Below, one piece after another: positions 25,277 to 35,944 of a stretch of 64,000 nucleotides of DNA; the first letter of the stretch is position 1, and each line of letters opens with the position of its first letter. The DNA is from Perca fluviatilis (taxonomy: Eukaryota; Chordata; Actinopteri; Perciformes; Percidae). The stretch spans positions 32,444,079 through 32,508,078 of the forward strand of contig NC_053114.1 in NCBI RefSeq assembly GCF_010015445.1, in the 5' to 3' direction. A program made the position numbers and the translations under genes. Below the pieces are notes generated by a model. It did not search any database, was not told where the DNA came from, and saw only the letters and a program-made list of their open reading frames with translations.

Positions 25277-25965
25277 TATGTGGTGCATAAAAACGGAACA
25301 CTGCTTCTCCATGTTTAGTTCTGACTCTGGGGATAGAAAGCAGACCTGCCCCAGTCGACCTGAGAGGTCTAGGTGGTTGATAATGTAGCAGAAAATCAGA
25401 AATGTATTTGGGCCCTAAACCATTCAGTGCTTTATAAACCAATAGTATTTTTAAATTAATTCTTTTAGAGACAGGGAGCCAGTGTAAAGACCTCAGAACT
25501 GGAGTGATATGATCCACTTTCTTAGTCTTAGTGAGGACTCGAGCAGCAGCGTTTTGATCGGCTGCAGCTGTCTAATTGATTTTTTAGGGAGGCCTGTAAT
25601 GACACGGTTACATTAGTCGATACTACTGAAGATAAAAGCATGGACAAGTTTTTTTTCCACATCCTGCTGAGACATAATTACTTTAGCCTTGATATCATTT
25701 TATAAGGTGATAGTAGGCTGACTTTGTAATTGTCTAAATGTGGCTGTTGAAAGTCCGGTCTGAGTCCATGACTACAGCAAGATTTCTGGCTTTGTCTGTG
25801 TTTTTTAACATTGCTGATTGAGAGCTGAGCGCTGACTTTTATTTATTCCTCCTTGGCTCATAAAACAACTAGCTCATTTTGTCTTTGTTTAGTTGAAGAA
25901 AATTCTGGCTCATAGCTTGTAGTAACGAACCCACAGAAAATGATCAACTGACTCTGCAGTTTCCC
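25277..25965 (-). mobile_element. L2-clade LINE, reverse transcriptase C-terminal part
   Basis: Minus-strand frame 25517-25236 reads DHITPVLRSLHWLPVSKRIN, then KALNGLGPKYISDFLLHY and RVRTKHGEAVFRFYAPH. This is the conserved segment that follows the reverse transcriptase domain in teleost L2-like LINEs. Upstream in coding direction (25540-25965) I can follow degraded matches to the same family (AFIFSRLDYCN and NAAARVLTKTKKV regions), with a one-base shift in the run before GCTGCTGCTCGAG. The 5' part of the element is missing. Confidence 0.8.
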
Positions 25966-26319
25966 TCAGCTTAACGGCGCTTTTGTACCATCTTTCAGCT
26001 CATTGTTTTGGGTTTTAAGGCCAGCAACTTAGTATTTTGGTTCTCACCACTCCATCAACATTCATTCCAGACATAGCAGGAAGCTTTTTTTCAGCAAAAA
26101 GGCTCTAATTATCCCAATGTACACTACCTGCCAACCAAACAAAAGACAGAAAAAGTTACTGACTAGCTAGGGACACACTGGACCGTTTAGCAACTAAAGA
26201 GACACATTATTTCAGGAGTAGGTAGAGACCAAAACATAGCTTAAAGGAGAGTGTAAACAATGTGTACATTAACATGTTATCCATATCAACCTTACAAGTG
26301 ACTAAAAAAATTTGACTTC
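25966..26319. other. Unassigned stretch
   Basis: AT-rich sequence with no recognisable feature between the LINE and the long-TIR element. Confidence 0.4.
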
Positions 26320-26965
26320 AAAAAGTGGCTGATGGTATGTAACTGGTGGTACAGCAGCATAAGCTGATGCCCTGGCGCGTTTTGTCGCACTCTACAGCGG
26401 CATGTGCTATTGTCGAAGTGGTGTGCCGCTTGTGTTCCACTGGCACACACCAACGGCAGGTGGAAGTGGTAGGCCACTGTGAGTGACAAACAGTAAAGTT
26501 ATTTCATATATCCTTGTAAAAAAAAAGTTAATATAGATACTCTTAGCTAACATGGCTAATGTTAGCCTAGCCACCGTAGTGGCTTATGCCACCAAATTGT
26601 GCCTATGCCACGAACCGTTTACTCATTAAAAATAATGTTAGCCTATATATGGTGAATCATAAATAATAATGCTATATATAATTATGCTATACTTACAGCC
26701 TGGTTAATGTTCCGTGACGAGTATTATATGATGGAATGTTTGATCGCGTATCACTATTAAACATGCCAAAAATAATAAATTATAGGATATCTGAAATTAC
26801 TCTACTGTTTATCACTTACAGTGGTCTGCCACTATTATCTGCCGTTAGGAAACGGTGTGTGCGGGTGGAACACAAGCGGCACATCACTCTGACACCGCTG
26901 TAGTGAGCCGCTAGGGGATCCGTTTACTAGCTGTACCACTTGTGGCATACCATGAGCCACTTTGC
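26320..26965. mobile_element. Non-autonomous DNA element with long inverted repeats
   Basis: A left arm (about 26320-26505) and a right arm (about 26800-26965) are inverted copies. Matched blocks include AAAGTGGCT with ATGGTATG at the outer edge, GTGCCGCTTGTGTTCCAC, then GCACACACCnnCGGCAG, and GGCCACTGTGAGTGACAAAC at the inner edge, each with substitutions. The arms are about 170-185 bp and the spacer of about 300 bp is AT-rich with no open frame. Superfamily is uncertain and I could not read a target duplication. Confidence 0.75.
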
Positions 26966-27014
26966 AACCTCAGTGTCACTACATGCTGCTTTAACAACTT
27001 CTATAGAGACATCC

Positions 27015-27126
<112 letters not shown>

Positions 27127-27344
27127 TACTGTGGCCTAACAGCAGAGTTGCTATGGCACATGGTTGACCTTGTGCAGATTATTCCAGTACTCAGATTTCT
27201 GTTTAAGACAAGCTAAATATCTGTGTGAGTAATTAAGCCAGTGGTTTTATTACTGGCTAATTAGTCTCATGCCCACTCTCGCTGAATCGTTGGCTTATCT
27301 GTTACCGTGTTTGCACACTCTCTGCATAAATGTGCTCACACAAA

Positions 27345-27347
<3 letters not shown>

Positions 27348-27434
<87 letters not shown>
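27348..27434. repeat. (CA)n microsatellite, about 43 units
   Basis: A perfect CA run. His-Thr and Cys-Val frames across it are artefacts. Confidence 0.98.
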
Positions 27435-27439
<5 letters not shown>

Positions 27440-28682
27440 GCACCATCAGTATAAACTGTGTAGTCTGCATCAGCATGGAACAGATAGAGAACATTGCAAT
27501 AAGTATGTTTGCTCTCCAATGGTGCTTACAGCTAGATAACAGTTAATACAATCACCAATGTGACTGGCTTATCTTTAAGCTGTTATTGAAAAGTTGTTGG
27601 AAAAGTTTGATAGCTAAGCTATAGCATTTGTGATGACGAGAAAGACAACCACAGGGGAAACAAAAAGTAGATGCGGTGAAAACTGTTATAAAACTGAATG
27701 ATCACTAAATCATCAAATTTCATAAACCCAACATGATTCAAAATAAAGAAAAGCCAAATCCAAACTCTTTATTTTCTGTCTCACTCATCTCATGTGGGCT
27801 CTTTTTCTCTGTGTCTCAGCTCTGTCTCCTTGCATGTTCTGGTCTGTCGGTCTCTTTCCAGAGTGCTGGCTCTCTCTTGGCCTCATGCTTTCTCTGTTTC
27901 TCTCTCCCTCTCTGTCTTTCACGTCCTTTTCTCAGAACTTTATTAGGGGAGATGTCATCTGCCCGAGCACCGCTCTAGCTAAACCTGACTTGCATTTCAT
28001 AGAGAAGCATCCTGATAATACCAGCATCCTACCTGTCCACTTTAATAAAATACCTGTCTTTTACCGTCTCTGCTGTTGAACTGCAGCAATAAAATTCCAT
28101 CAATGCCAGAGGTGAAGGAGACTCCACTCTGACGAGGAATTGGGTGTCTAGCAAGACCCCAGAGTTTGAGTTAGTGGATGAAAATGCAAAGATTAAAATG
28201 TTTGTTTTAGTGCTTAGCAAGACTTTTTGCTGCTCTCTTTGGATGGAGACAAATATGTTTTTGTGGACAGAGAGCATGAAAACAAAACAAAGCTGCATTA
28301 ATGTTCTCACTATATTGCCTACCCTCTCTCTGTGGAACTGTGAACAGGATTGTTTGAGTTTCTGAATTGGGTGGTTTGTACAAATGTATTGAGGGAATGG
28401 TGTGTATAGGTGAAAACAGCTGGAGGTGATATTAAAAAGATTATTCTTACCTGAAGCACAGGGGTATGCTGTATAAAATCTTGAAAAAAGCAATACATCT
28501 TTCAATATACTCTTGATCTCTGCCTGAAAAGGGTAAACAAGAGTATTTCTTTTGGATTTCTCTGTGACATTCTTCAAAATATATGTGGGACAAACATTAA
28601 TGCATTTAATCAATGAATGCGTCTGTTGTTACAACAGTACAACTTCCAAATATGTTCTTTTTTTTTTCTGAGCCACCCCGGT
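27435..28682. other. Unassigned stretch with a 194-codon chance frame
   Basis: The longest non-repeat frame in the window runs on the minus strand from 28613 to 28029, but its translation has no recognisable domain and is rich in Ser, Leu, Phe and Tyr, as AT-rich non-coding DNA gives. I treat it as probably non-coding. No repeat recognised. Confidence 0.4.
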
Positions 28683-28850
28683 TGGTCCACCACTTTGGTC
28701 CAGAATATCTCGACAACTATTGGATGGATTGTCATGAAACTTAGTATAGACATTCAGGGTCCCCAGAGAGCCCATACCGACGTTGGTAATCCCTCTCTAG
28801 TGCCACTAATATCATGTCTTAAATGTAGCCTACAAATTCTATATAGTTAG
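28683..28850 (+). repeat. Dispersed repeat family R1, copy 2 (partial)
   Basis: Carries CTCGACAACTATTGGATGGA then TTGTCATGAAACTTAGTATA and GACATTC. It is in the same orientation as copy 1 and represents the iterated segment of the family that copies 3 and 4 show inversely. Confidence 0.65.
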
Positions 28851-30371
28851 TTGGCAACACAAATCTGAAAAATAGCAGCTGTACGGAATTAGTTATATGG
28901 CCAGAAAACAGGAGAGTGGAAGAGAAAGACAAAAACATAATATAGCCATATACATTTTCCTCACTGGCTCTATTGGGTTAACAACCAATTCATAAGACGC
29001 GCAGCATTCACGGAATAGCAAAGATAGAATACTTATTTGCTGAATGAGATTGTTTATTAAGTCTGTTTTGTATTGTCTCACAGTAAACAAGTGCTGGGGG
29101 GGTGGGGGGTAATGAATTGAAGGAACTCAGTTGGGCTGAATTTCTTTGGCAGAGCAGAGAGGACTCCAACAGAACACAAACACACACACAGTGGAGAGCA
29201 CAGAGGACCCAGGCTGTATATTAAATGATCAGAGACAAAGTCATGCTCGATGCAGCACTCTGCTCTGTACGAGTAGAGAAAGATACACAGAGATGGAGGA
29301 AGAGGGTGAAAAAACAAACAAAAAAAACATCCAACACTTCAAACAAAGCATGGCTTAATAAATTGGAAATAGTATCATCCACAGAGGAACACGGTCGAAA
29401 ATACAGCAGTGCCTTGACTTGATGTAAAGCAAAAGCATCTCTGCACAGCGTAGCCTGGACCAGCATGCCGATGCTGGACTATAAATGAGATGTGGAATCT
29501 GTTTTATTTGAAAAGATTTCAGAAAGAAACAGGATAAACATTAACAAAGTGCAAGTGTACTGTATGTGTAGCTGCAGGTATATGAGCATCCATGAAATTT
29601 GACGGTGTTTTGGTATGAAAATATTCTGATTTGTTCTCTGTACTAAACATGCTATCTTTATTTATTTTATTCTAAAACATGTCTGGCACAGCGGGGAACT
29701 GTGTATAAAATAGCATTTAGCATTTTTTGGCATTAAGCCCAAATAAAGAAACACTCTCATCCTGTGCCCTGCAGTCATACTGCTGCTCACTGGCATTGGC
29801 CAGCATCAGGCCCCATTTTGGCTAATGGTCCAGCAGCAAAGATACCCAGTGGTTCTGTATTTACTCTACACTTATTGCTCATTCAGTCTTTTCAGGCAAA
29901 AGGTCAAAGCAGCAGTAATCAAAAAAACAGTCAGTCAGTCAGTCAGTCAATATGTTTGGCTGGTATCAAAGGCTTGCCTACCACTCAAAGAGTCAGAAGA
30001 GACTATAAATCAGATCTGCAGAATAAACCAGTTGGTTGAGGTAGCTTAAAGACTCTGGTGAGATTTCTCTGAAAACTCCATCTAAATGAATTTACTTGGA
30101 GGAAATTTTCAGTCATAATGAGGTTCCAGTATTCAGCAAATGTACAGTTTTTGAATCGACTTGCTTTCTTTCTTTCTGAGATGGTGATTTCTACTTTGTT
30201 GTTGTGATGGCATGTCTTGATAAAACGAATAATATGAAGTAATCAAAGGTTGGTTTTGAGGTAAAGGCTTCATATCACAATACTTATTTTTTGTTTTCCG
30301 TGCTGAATTCAAGCAATTGTAGGTCAAATAGATGCAGTACTGCTGCATTATACTGTAAAGATATCCTATAT
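28851..30371. other. Unassigned non-coding stretch
   Basis: Contains short simple sequence (CAGT repeats at about 29929-29948, G-run near 29097). No gene or repeat family recognised. Confidence 0.4.
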
Positions 30372-30736
30372 CATAGATGTGCCATTTCTGTGTCTGTAGA
30401 TATTGAGGAGGAGAGAGGGTGGAGGGTGGGGGTGTGGCCTTGACCAACTGCCACTTTGCTCGTTTGAAAGCCATGATGTCTCTCTCTCATGGGTGGGCCA
30501 AATTCTCTGGGCGGGCAAAGCAGAGAAAGGGGAGGTAACCTTGGTCCTTATGACCTCATAAGGAGCAAGATAGACATCTGAGCTTTCATTTTCTCAAAGG
30601 CAGAGCAGGATACCCAGGGCTCGGTTTACACCTATCGCCATTTCTAGCCACTGGGGGACCATAGGCAGGCTGGGGGAACGCATGTTAATGTTAAAAAACC
30701 TCACAAAGTGACATTTTCATGCCATGGGACCTTTAA
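30372..30736 (-). mobile_element. TTAA-ended non-autonomous element, partial
   Basis: On the minus strand the element starts TTAAAGGTCCCATGGCATGA at 30736 and continues through GTGACTTTGTGAGG, CCCCCAGTGGCTAGAAATGG and TTATGAGGTCATAAGGA, then a CCACCCTCC run. This matches my memory of an abundant teleost repeat. The far end is truncated near 30372, as the second inverted terminus is not present. A minus-strand frame here (30474-30133) is not a gene. Confidence 0.6.
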
Positions 30737-31405
30737 GATTAATTGAAAATCATGAACTGAACAATAACTGGCTTTATAACAGATGTGTCAATTTAGGGCA
30801 ATCACACCATGGAGATGAGTTAAAGGCACAATGACATTTCTCTGTTCTTCCTTAATGGATTTCCTGTTGGGACAGGATGTTAGTGCAGGATATAATACAG
30901 TGATCAGCGGTGACAGACTGGTTATCAGAAGGATTGGGAGAATTCCTGGTGGACTGTTTTTGTTTCAGGCTGATTACAGTGGACTTAACTGAGTAACGAT
31001 ACTGTGTCTCACTGCAACCTGAGCTGATAGAGCTGTGTGTAGGCTCTGTGCTTACAAACACACTCAGACACACTCTCTTAACGTCCAAACCAAGTTGGGA
31101 ATAGGGGAGTAAGTAAGCAAATCCTCCCAAACCCTCCCCCTCCTATCTTCACAATGAAGTCCTGAGAGTGGCAATATAATACATTGAAGATAGAGAGCAA
31201 AGGAAAAGAAATGAACAAAAAATAGAGCAAAGTGCAAGGTTGTGCTCACTGGACGTTACAAGAGACAATATTGTACAATCGTAAAACTCATCTCTTATTT
31301 CGTACCCAACAGAAACTCTTAAACTGTATAAAGCACTGAAGGGTCTGTTACACATCTCAAGCAGAGAAACCATAAAACATATACTTTTCTTATTTAGTAT
31401 ATCAT
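30737..31405. other. Unassigned stretch
   Basis: No recognised feature. It ends in a short AT run that abuts the next element. Confidence 0.4.
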
Positions 31406-31420
31406 ATATATATATATATA

Positions 31421-31899
31421 TAGTACAGGCCAATGCTTTTCCTTTTTATTTTCATGACTATCTACATTGTATATTCTCACTGAAGGCATAAAAAAGCTAT
31501 GAATGAACACATATGGAATTATGTACTTAACAAAAAAGTGTGAAATAACTGAAAACATGTCTTATACTTTAGATTCTTCAAAGTAGCCACCCTTTGCTTT
31601 TTTATAAATAAGGGAAGAAATTCCACTAATTAACCCTGACAAAGCACACCTGTGAAGTGAAAACCATTTCAGGTGACTACCTCATGAAGCTCATTGAGAG
31701 AACACCATGGTTTGCAGAGTTATCAAAAAAAGCAAAGGGTGGCTACTTTGAAGAATCTAAAATATAAGACATGTTTTCAGTTATTTCACACTTTTTTGTT
31801 AAGTACATAATTCCATATGTGTTCATTCATAGTTTTGATGCCTTCAGTGAGAATCTACAATGTAAATAGTCTTGAAAATAAAGAAACATTTGGCCTCTA

Positions 31900-31904
<5 letters not shown>
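31421..31904. mobile_element. Hairpin Tc1-derived MITE flanked by AT runs
   Basis: Two arms of about 155 bp (about 31455-31610 and 31730-31885) are nearly identical inverted copies. They share GAATTATGTACTTAACAAAA, GTGAAATAACTGAAAACATG and TTCTTCAAAGTAGCCACCCT. The outer ends, TAGTACAGGCCAA and TTTGGCCTCTACTGTA, are the inverted terminus of a teleost Tc1 family. The roughly 115-bp centre has no transposase frame. The element consists of two 3' Tc1 termini joined head to head. It sits in an (AT)n tract, which fits insertion at TA. Confidence 0.85.

Positions 31905-31941
<37 letters not shown>
31903..31941. repeat. (AT)n microsatellite
   Basis: About 19 AT units to the right of the hairpin element. 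A shorter AT run (31404-31422) lies on its left. Confidence 0.95.
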
Positions 31942-31946
<5 letters not shown>

Positions 31947-32179
31947 GTGCAACGTTTTAGACATCTCCTTTAATTACCCTCATACTGTAACCAGGAAATT
32001 GGTTCATTGCTGAGTTAACTGTACACAGTGAAGAACAAGCGTGAGCTTTGAAAAAAACTACCTATAAAGTGGATATAATGGGCAGTAACTGATGTAAAAC
32101 AATACAGTTAGGTAATATTTTTAATGTTAACATTGAACGCTTTTGTTCATTATTTTGGTTTTCTGGGCTTCATGGTTGA

Positions 32180-32551
32180 ATCTCACCGCTCTCACCAACC
32201 TCTCATATAAAGCCACAGCAGTCAGCTGTACACTACCTGCCGAGCATGAAACAGAAGCAAGCCAGAATAAACTAGCAACTGCTGACGCATTTTGAATCTA
32301 ACAATCTTTGAACCAAACCAAACTAAAATGCAAGTGCTTATTTACATTTGCAAGTTGGTGAGAAAAACGACTCACATGGCTTCTAATGTTGCTCCTCTGC
32401 TCCAGCTGTGTGTTGTTTTTTGCCAGGTAGCTACAACAGCTTAGGTGTTACAACTGGGTGGGCCAATAGTATGTCAGGGCTCTGTTTCTGTGAGATCACC
32501 TTGGTTTCTTTCTGCCCCCTAGTGGTGATACATTACTTAATACAGCTTTAA
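32180..32551 (-). mobile_element. Possible TTAA-ended non-autonomous element
   Basis: The right edge reads CCCCCTAGTGGTGATACATT, then TACAGCTTTAA. On the minus strand this is a TTAAAGCTG terminus followed by a CTAGGGGGCAG word common in teleost MITEs. The left end is not defined, so the extent is approximate. Confidence 0.4.
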
Positions 32552-33239
32552 CTAAATAAAGTTGCAAGAGACACTTACAGCACTAGACACTAGATGTGTC
32601 AAAGGATGCACTGAATTAACAACTGCAAATAGTATTATTAAGTTTAAATTAAGTGCTTTTGCCCATTCTACATTTCAACAGAACAGATGTTTAGCCGGTT
32701 ATTCATGTGTGAAATGTATTTGGATTGGAGTTTGTGTGCCTACTTACATGTTAGTGTACTGCAGTTTCTTGATGGCCGTACCTGCAACTCCTCAGACCTC
32801 TCAGCCATGAAATTATAATGAAGCAGAAGGAAGACCAGGCCAATTAATACCAAGAAACAAAGCTGGCCTGTGGAAGAATGAGGGATGGAGTTTAGGTCAA
32901 GGTGTGTGTTTGTGTGTTGGAAAGGAAGTCCAGTAAAGTGGGAAGGGAGAGGAAATGAGGAAAGAGATGGGGGAATAGGAGAAGGCAAAAGACAAGGTAA
33001 GGGACAAAGTAAAAGAGGTAATGAATATAAACTGAGGGACTAGAAAGGAAAGCAAACAGGCACAGGTTAGACGGAGAACAAGAGGTACAGGAAAAGACGA
33101 ACGACGAAAAATGAAGAGTACATGTGCACTGGGATGAGGAAGAAGTCCTCCAAACAAAACGATGATATAGATTGTTTATTCCTATCCTCTAATAAGACCC
33201 ACAGGAGTGATTTATAAATTAGCGCGATATGAAGGAAAT
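32552..33239. other. Unassigned stretch
   Basis: Purine-rich sequence (about 32930-33060) gives Ser/Phe/Pro-rich minus-strand frames without domains. No feature supported. Confidence 0.4.
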
Positions 33240-33460
33240 ACAACCCACAGGGGCGTTTTCCGTGTTCATGTCTAAACGTAAAGGTCGTTGTTTCTTTAAC
33301 ATTGTTATATTGTCGCAGTTTGGTTAGCTTTAGGCACAAAAACTACTTGATTAGGTTTAGGCAACAAAACTACTTAGTAACGTTTAGAAAAAGATCACGG
33401 TTTATCAGGATCAGTACATTTGTGACGCAGAACGCAACCTAGTTTTGTCTGTTCCATAAA
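33240..33460. repeat. Possible dispersed repeat with TTTAGGCA(A/C)AAAACTACTT units
   Basis: The unit TTTAGGCAC or TTTAGGCAA, AAAACTACTTG or AAAACTACTTA occurs twice in tandem at about 33330-33378. It is followed by AGAAAAAGATCACGG, a combination I associate with a dispersed teleost repeat. A weaker related block occurs near 42630-42720. Confidence 0.4.
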
Positions 33461-35707
33461 GTTAAAAAACCCATTTACTTTTATTTTGTAAACAGAACAC
33501 GCACCCACATTTGATCCATCCACCACACCCAAACCTATTTGGAATATCTCTTATACTCATATGGCTCTATGGCTCTTACTGTATATTGGTCGTAATTGCT
33601 GATTGTACAAAATACTTTTACAGTGGGAGGTCAGGTAGGAAGCATTTGGTTACTTTACACTGTGAATCAGGGATGTCTGGAAAGAAACATGAATATAATG
33701 AATCAGTCACTATTAAATAATCAATGAATGAATATATTCTGTGGCTTGTTAGATGAAAACCGGGTTGTGTGAGTTTGTGGTAGGCTGTTGTGTTTTTTAA
33801 AATAAATCCCTTGCAGAATAAAGTGAAAATGAAAAGGTGACTGGAATTACACCTAACAGGAGTTCTGTGACGTGAAGTCTTTATTTTCTAATTCAGAACT
33901 GACAAGTGCAGTTTATTGCTCAATCTGGGATGGAAATTCAGTCAACCTTTCACTGTCTATACTTGTACTTGTTCATACTGTATTTTCCTTCTGTAATGGC
34001 ACCACAAGTAATGCTTTGGCTTGATATTTGTCTAAAAGTGAAGCATCCATGCATTTCAGTTTGACCAGGTTCTGTACTCTAATACAAAGAAAATTATTTC
34101 GGAAAACACAAGACAAAATTTATTGTATAAATGTATTATTCTTCAGTGGGTCCATTTACTTTAGCCCATAGGGCTGGTTGTAAAATTACATTCATTTGTT
34201 AAAAACACTTGACATTCCTCAAGCAATTCTCTTTCCAGCTCTTGAAAACACATTTGTAATTCTTTCCTTTCTCTGCCAGATTCCTTTATTAGGGGACCAA
34301 ATAGCATTTGGTGGGTGAACACTGATTTGTATTCCTTCAGCTCTAATTTAATTCGCTCTGGTAATACAAAAGAGAAAGCCCATCAACAAATAACTGCAAA
34401 ACAAACAAGAGGGTTGCATGCATAAAACAAGACGAACAAACCTGCTTTGGGGCTGATCGTGTTCAGATGCACTTGATAAAAAAACAACTTTGCATGCTGA
34501 AAGTAAATGGAGAGGTTTGATTCAAGTTTGTTTTATGGTTTTTTTATCACTTGCTGTCGTGTTCATTCAACACAAGGGTGGAAATGTAGACAATGTTGCT
34601 AATGAGCAATACAAATTGAATTATTGTTGTAAATTGGTGCATTTTCCTCAAGTTATCGTCCAATTATTTATTAGTAAAACCCACACTCAACAATTAGTAC
34701 CTATTGTAAAACAAATCTTTGCTGGAAAGAGTTTTTTTTAAACCAAAATTATACTATTCACAAGTCACTTGATGATGGAATGATGAATTAAAAATGAATG
34801 CTTGTCTCAGCTGTAATATTGCTGACTCAATCATTAAAACCCCAACACAAGCTGGTTTTCAGATGTACTAACTTTGGATAACTAAATTATGAAATATACA
34901 GTTGATATGGTTTTTACAACTGCAGACCAAAATTAATACCAAAATTTAGTTGCACCACTTAAATTGACAGCTTCAGCACAGGTTTGTTCAGAGCTAAATT
35001 TCAAAAAACAGGCACAAGCAGAAGAAAATATGCCAATTTACAGCATTTGCACTTGAAAATAGAACCGTAAATCTTTTTTAATTTGATTTTTGCCCCTTAC
35101 TAATAGACTTAACTACTCAGCCACAGCAAATGGAGACTTCATCAGAGCTCATGCTGACACATTTGAACTCAAGTCAGCCTGAGAGAGCCTCAGCTAGACC
35201 ACTGCACAGTGGGATTCATTTGATCTCACTCTGCATCTCACTGGTGGACATGACAAGGAGAAAATGGTCTCTATTAGGATGAAGCAGAAAATGAAGAGTC
35301 TCAGACTTACAGCATGCTCTGTTAGTAAGAATAAACAGAGGTACAGGGGGACAGCTTGAAGAAAAGAGTGTTTGTGTGTGCACATGTGAGTAGTAGTTCA
35401 TTACAACTGCAAACAACTTGTAGACGGAAAACAAGTGCCTACAGGTTCCAGTTTGCATTGCACGTTAATGGTCTCAGTGTCAGACCCTCAACCCCGTCTG
35501 GTTGTGATTGTAAGCTCCTTATCTTGTCCACTTCCTAAAATCAAGCATTTCTTCTTGCCTGACAAATGTGACACGACTGAACTTTAGGTTTTATTGCCTA
35601 AATATGCACTTGCACAAGTATCAATCCTATTTGCTTTCATCTAGACTCATCTCTTTGCTCCAAATGTCTCCTCTCATCTCCAGTCCCTCCCTCAGTTAAA
35701 CGCCTAT
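33461..35707. other. Unassigned non-coding stretch
   Basis: AT-rich DNA without recognised genes or repeats. Frames up to 83 codons (34490-34741) have no motif. Confidence 0.4.
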
Positions 35708-35722
35708 CCTTCCATCCTTTCT

Positions 35723-35929
35723 TTTTTTTCCTTTTTCTTTTTTTTTAAGATTATTTTTGGGCTTTTCTTGCCTTTAATTGATAGGACAGCTTAGGTGAGA
35801 AAGGGGAGAGAGAGGGAGAAGACATGCAGGAAATCGTCACAGGTCGGACTCTAACCCTGGACCTCTGCGTCGAGGCATAAACCTCTAAGTATATGTGCGC
35901 CTGCTCTACCCACTGAGCCTACACGGCCA
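35723..35929 (-). mobile_element. tRNA-derived SINE, complete, with 15-bp target duplication
   Basis: The minus strand begins TGGCCGTGTAGGCTCAGTGG at 35929. It has an A-box-like TAGGCTCAGTGGGTAGAGC and a B-box-like GGTTAGAGTCC (consensus GGTTCGANTCC), which would form the internal RNA polymerase III promoter. A tRNA-unrelated body of TCTCTCCC-type sequence follows, then an A-rich tail (T-rich on the plus strand, 35723-35748). The 15-bp sequence CCTTCCATCCTTTCT is present exactly on both sides (35708-35722 and 35930-35944). That shows LINE-mediated integration of a complete copy and suggests it is relatively young. Confidence 0.92.
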
Positions 35930-35944
35930 CCTTCCATCCTTTCT

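Noticed and set aside
28029..28613. 194-codon minus-strand open frame
   Set aside because: No domain, no splice or promoter context, and composition expected of AT-rich non-coding DNA; length alone is not enough in 64 kb of six-frame search.
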